NCBI RefSeq assembly: GCF_000591415.1
Contig: NZ_JEMF01000010.1
Span: 1-60,780, forward strand
Source of the DNA: Cobetia crustatorum
Lineage (GTDB): Bacteria; Pseudomonadota; Gammaproteobacteria; Pseudomonadales; Halomonadaceae
Reading direction: 5' to 3'
DNA length: 60,780 nt
A program made the translations under genes and the position numbers. Each line of letters begins with the position of its first letter. Within the stretch, counting starts at the first letter, position 1. This document shows, piece by piece, positions 57,728 to 60,780 of the stretch. The notes beneath the pieces were generated by a model that was not told the DNA's origin, ran no database searches, and saw only the letters and a list, made by a program, of their open reading frames with translations.

Positions 57728-59237
57728 ATGTCGTTGCTATCCCATCTGAGACGCTCCACATCATCACAGGCGATCATACGCCCCTCGAGCATGCGTTTAC
57801 CGAGCATCCTGCTCGGCATTCTTCTCCTCAGCACACCTGCTGTAAGCGTATCGGCTGCCGCCCAGAACGACTATGGCTTACCGGACTTGGGCAGCGCCAG
57901 CGGCGGTATTTCCAACAACGATGAATATCGTATCGGGCGTGCCTGGCTGCGCCAATTCCGCGCCCATGTCCGCGAGTGGGGTGATCCCATCACACTGGAT
58001 TGGATTGGCGGGCTAGTCCGCCAACTAGCCCCGTGGAGCGAACTGGATGATCGCAACTTCATCATCACACTGGTCGCCAGCAGTCAGCTCAACGCCTTCG
58101 CCGTGCCCGGTGGAGTCGTCGGCGTAAACACCGGCCTGTTCGCCTTTGCGCCAGACCGCGACGCCTTTGCTTCAGTGCTCGCTCACGAGCTTGGCCACCT
58201 TTCCCAGCACCATTTCGCGCGCAATATGGAGCGCCAAGCCGAAACTCGCCTGCCGACACTAGCAGGCTTCCTTGCCGGCATGGTGATCGCCGCTGGCGGC
58301 GGTGGTTCCGCCGGCATTGCGGCCATGGCGGGCACACAGCTGCCGCCATTTCCGATCAACTGGCCTACTCACGGCGCTTCGAGCAAGAGGCCGATCGCGT
58401 GGGCATTGAAGCGATGTCACGCGCGGGCTTCGATCCAAAAGCCATGCCGCGCATGTTCCGCGCCATGCAGCGTATGGCTAGCCTACAGGGCAACGATGCT
58501 CCGGAGTTCCTGCTGACTCACCCCGTGACAGAAGCGCGCATCGGTGACAGCCAGGCCCGTGCTGACAAATTGAAGACCGCAACGCCTAATCCGCTGGCCA
58601 CGCTGTCCTATTCACTCGTACGGCTCGTGCATTGCTGGCGCTCAACCTTCGCCAACCGGAGCAGGGGCTGATCACACTGCGCGGAGACTCTCCAGACCCT
58701 GACGCCATTGCCTATTATCAGGCGCTGGCGTTGGCTGAGAATAACGAGACCGACAAGTCACTGGCCGCACTGGACCGCCTGCATGACAAGCATCCTGATC
58801 TCACGTTGATCAGCGCAAGCGCCGTCGAAGTCGCGCGTGATGCGCGCCGCTATGATGAGGCCACCCAACGTGCCAAGCGTCTGCTGCGCCTGCAACCAGA
58901 CTACCTCCCGACACGCCTGGCGCTGGCTGAAGTCGCACTACAGCAAGACCCTGCTGCCGCTCGCCAACAACTCGAGGATATCCTGCGAGAACACTCAAGT
59001 GACCCCGCGGTCTGGAGTCTTGCCTCGGAGGCCAGTGGTCGTAGCGGACACAAGGCCGAGGCCTTCCTCTACCGTGCAGAATTCGATCAGCTGGAGGGTC
59101 GCATGGACCGCGCCTTCGCACAGCTGAAGCTGGCTGACGAGGCCGCACGTAAAGATGGCGACTTCAGTATGGCCAACCGCATCAGCGCGCGTCGCGAAGA
59201 CTTCAAAGGCTATCGCAACGCCATCGATGAATTTTGA
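57728..59237 (+). CDS. bepA: BepA-like periplasmic M48 metalloprotease with TPR tail (two apparent frameshifts)
   Basis: Periplasmic protease-chaperone that aids outer-membrane LptD assembly. A signal peptide (ILLGILLLSTPAVSVSA), the M48 domain with HELGH (SVLAHELGHLSQHHF), the third zinc Glu in FEQEADRVG, and a C-terminal tetratricopeptide region are all present, but in three frames. One base is missing near 58339 (restoring QAAAISDQLAYSRRF) and one near 58622 (restoring VRARALLALNLRQ). With both, the protein is 503 aa, a normal length. Start 57728 has AGAGGA upstream. It is divergent from tusA. Confidence 0.93.
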
Positions 59238-59292
59238 TCCGTTGTGACTGAAGGCGCCAGACGGCGCGCATGACACACGTAAAGTACCGCAC

Positions 59293-59333
59293 GAAAAACC
59301 GCCGCCCCGAGAAATCGGGAGCGGCGGTTTTTC
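59293..59333. terminator. bidirectional terminator between bepA and nadA
   Basis: GAAAAACCGCCGC pairs with GCGGCGGTTTTTC over 13 bases; inner bases also pair. Confidence 0.93.
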
Positions 59334-59384
59334 ATGTCCAACTCAGCCATTCCTGGTGCCATCACATCAGGAAATGGCCAGACA

Positions 59385-60461
59385 TCAGCGGTTGAATTCC
59401 AACATGCGCGTCAACGGTTTCAAGGCGCGCATACGCAGGCCATCGTCCACAAAGACCTCCTCGGGATTAGCCTGAGCCGGATCACGCCGTAGCACGGCCG
59501 CCAGATTCTCCAGTCCGTTCATCGCCATCCATGGGCAGTGCGCACAGCTCTTGCAGGTCGCGCCATTACCTGCGGTCGGCGCTTCAAACAACTGCTTGTC
59601 CGGCGCTGCCTGCTGCATCTTGAAGAAGATACCGCGATCAGTGGCGACGATCATCTGCCGATGAGGCAATTCCACCGCCGCCTTGATCAGCTGTGAAGTA
59701 GAGCCCACCACATCGGCCAACTCCACCACCGCCTGCGGGGATTCCGGGTGCACCAGCACGGCGGCGTCCGGGTAGACCTTGAGAAGGTCCGTGATTCCCT
59801 GAGCACGGAACTCGTCGTGCACGATGCAAGCGCCGTCCCACAGCAGCATGTCAGCGCCGGTCTGTTTCTGAACGTAGCCACCCAGGTGCTTGTCCGGCGC
59901 CCAGATGATCTTCTCACCCCTGGCGTGCAGGTGCTCGATGACATCAACAGCAATCGAGGAAGTCACTACCCAGTCTGCACGCGCTTTCACGGCAGCCGAA
60001 GTATTGGCGTAGACCACCACGGTACGCTCTGGATGGGCGTCACAGAAAGCCGCAAATTCGTCTTCAGGACAGCCGAGGTCCAGCGAGCAAGTTGCCTCAA
60101 GCGTCGGCATCAGAACACGCTTCTCTGGCGACAGGATCTTGGAGGTCTCGCCCATGAAGCGCACCCCTGCGACGATCAGCGTCGACGCCTCGTGGCGGGC
60201 ACCAAAGCGAGCCATCTCGAGGGAATCGGCGACACAGCCACCGGTTTCCTCGGCGAGCTGCTGGATGGCGTCATCGCAGTAGTAATGTGCGACCAACGCA
60301 GCGTCCCGCTCGATCAGCAGCTGCTTGATCTCTTTTATCAAGGCTGCATCTTCTGCTGCAGGGCGGGTCGGGCAGTATGCGCGGGCCAGATGCTCACGCA
60401 CCTGCTCACGGACGGCATTGTGGGCCTCACGACCCGGCGTGGCGTATGTCAGGCTATTCAT
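59385..60461 (-). CDS. nadA: quinolinate synthase NadA
   Basis: 4Fe-4S enzyme that joins iminoaspartate and dihydroxyacetone phosphate into quinolinate. The 358-aa protein has the cluster cysteines in [22 protein letters not shown] and [18 protein letters not shown], and [27 protein letters not shown] lies before the ATG at 60461. With nadC also in the window, two steps of de novo NAD synthesis are present. Confidence 0.97.
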   Translation of the reverse strand: MNSLTYATPGREAHNAVREQVREHLARAYCPTRPAAEDAALIKEIKQLLIERDAALVAHYYCDDAIQQLAEETGGCVADSLEMARFGARHEASTLIVAGVRFMGETSKILSPEKRVLMPTLEATCSLDLGCPEDEFAAFCDAHPERTVVVYANTSAAVKARADWVVTSSIAVDVIEHLHARGEKIIWAPDKHLGGYVQKQTGADMLLWDGACIVHDEFRAQGITDLLKVYPDAAVLVHPESPQAVVELADVVGSTSQLIKAAVELPHRQMIVATDRGIFFKMQQAAPDKQLFEAPTAGNGATCKSCAHCPWMAMNGLENLAAVLRRDPAQANPEEVFVDDGLRMRALKPLTRMLEFNR

Positions 60462-60780
60462 ATCTCTCTCACCTGCTCACAGGGGCTCCCCCTGTGCTGA
60501 GTGGGTCAGGACTCGGCCTCGGACGCGAACGGCCCGTGGTGGCCCTGCCTGCGCAGCAGCTGGGCTCCCCAAGCTGCCGCATATGCCTTGGGCGTCTATC
60601 GCCCGCAGCGTTGCCCGCATGTCACGGACTCTACAAGGATACTCCTGCACACTCCCCTCTCCAACTGCGAGAGCCGCAAGTACGCATCCCTTGAGACGAC
60701 ACACGTTTTCCTTGGCACAACAAAAATTGCCCCGCGCCAATAAAGGCACGGGGCAAGATCTGGTGGGTCGTGAGGGATTC
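60462..60780. other. right-end region without a gene
   Basis: About 320 bases upstream of nadA. It contains a terminator hairpin (60727-60756) belonging to a minus-strand gene beyond the window. No convincing coding frame; the short frames lack ribosome binding sites. Confidence 0.5.
60727..60756 (-). terminator. intrinsic terminator of a gene beyond the right edge
   Basis: TTGCCCCG pairs with CGGGGCAA; read on the minus strand, TTTTTG follows, so a minus-strand gene ends just right of the window. Confidence 0.75.

Overview
The window is a GC-rich, gene-dense stretch of gammaproteobacterial core chromosome. Gene content and order (def-fmt-rsmB-trkA-trkH, dapA-bamC, adk beside tsaB, bepA beside tusA-perM, an actP/DUF4212/CBS-DUF294/DnaQ cluster, CrbS/CrbR) and the acidic proteins with some halophile flavour suggest Halomonadaceae (Halomonas, Cobetia, Chromohalobacter or a relative). 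That placement is inference from gene content; no rRNA is present to confirm it. I see no tRNA, rRNA, CRISPR array, prophage or insertion sequence.

Layout. 1-6.7 kb: the 5' end of a LysM protein, then divergently def, fmt, rsmB and the Trk potassium system (trkA, trkH). 6.8-13.0 kb, all on the minus strand: tapT (DTW), a bile-acid/sodium symporter family protein, a zinc-cysteine-poor sirtuin, aceK, ttcA and a 73-aa membrane protein. 13.4-27.3 kb: an acetate-use region with a DnaQ-like exonuclease, a cNMP/CBS/DUF294 protein, an ActP-type acetate symporter, DUF4212, the CrbS SLC5-STAC-PAS hybrid kinase, the CrbR LuxR-type regulator, an EamA permease and acs. 27.6-38 kb: sprT, a YecA/UPF0149 protein, a cardiolipin synthase-like PLD, plsB, rsmJ, uppP, tsaB, adk and a TerC protein. 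38-43 kb: pyruvate dehydrogenase aceE-aceF. 43.5-60.8 kb: ampD/nadC, a methyltransferase, an SDR, a GNAT, the methionine-salvage genes mtnB-mtnD-mtnC, trmO, an FMN reductase, purC, an MBL hydrolase, bamC, dapA, bcp, perM, tusA, bepA and nadA.

How it fits together. Much of the window bears on the acetyl-CoA node. PDH makes acetyl-CoA. ActP and Acs take up and activate acetate, probably under CrbS/CrbR control. AceK sets the TCA/glyoxylate branch. A sirtuin could deacylate Acs at the conserved K609. The accessory DUF294/CBS protein and DnaQ-like exonuclease are the least understood members of this set.

Quality warning. Six genes (aceK, actP, the EamA gene, aceF, perM, bepA) carry seven single-base indels in or next to short same-base runs. 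Each is repaired by one base and then gives a full-length family protein. Because aceF and other housekeeping genes are among them, I read these mainly as sequencing or assembly errors rather than pseudogenes.
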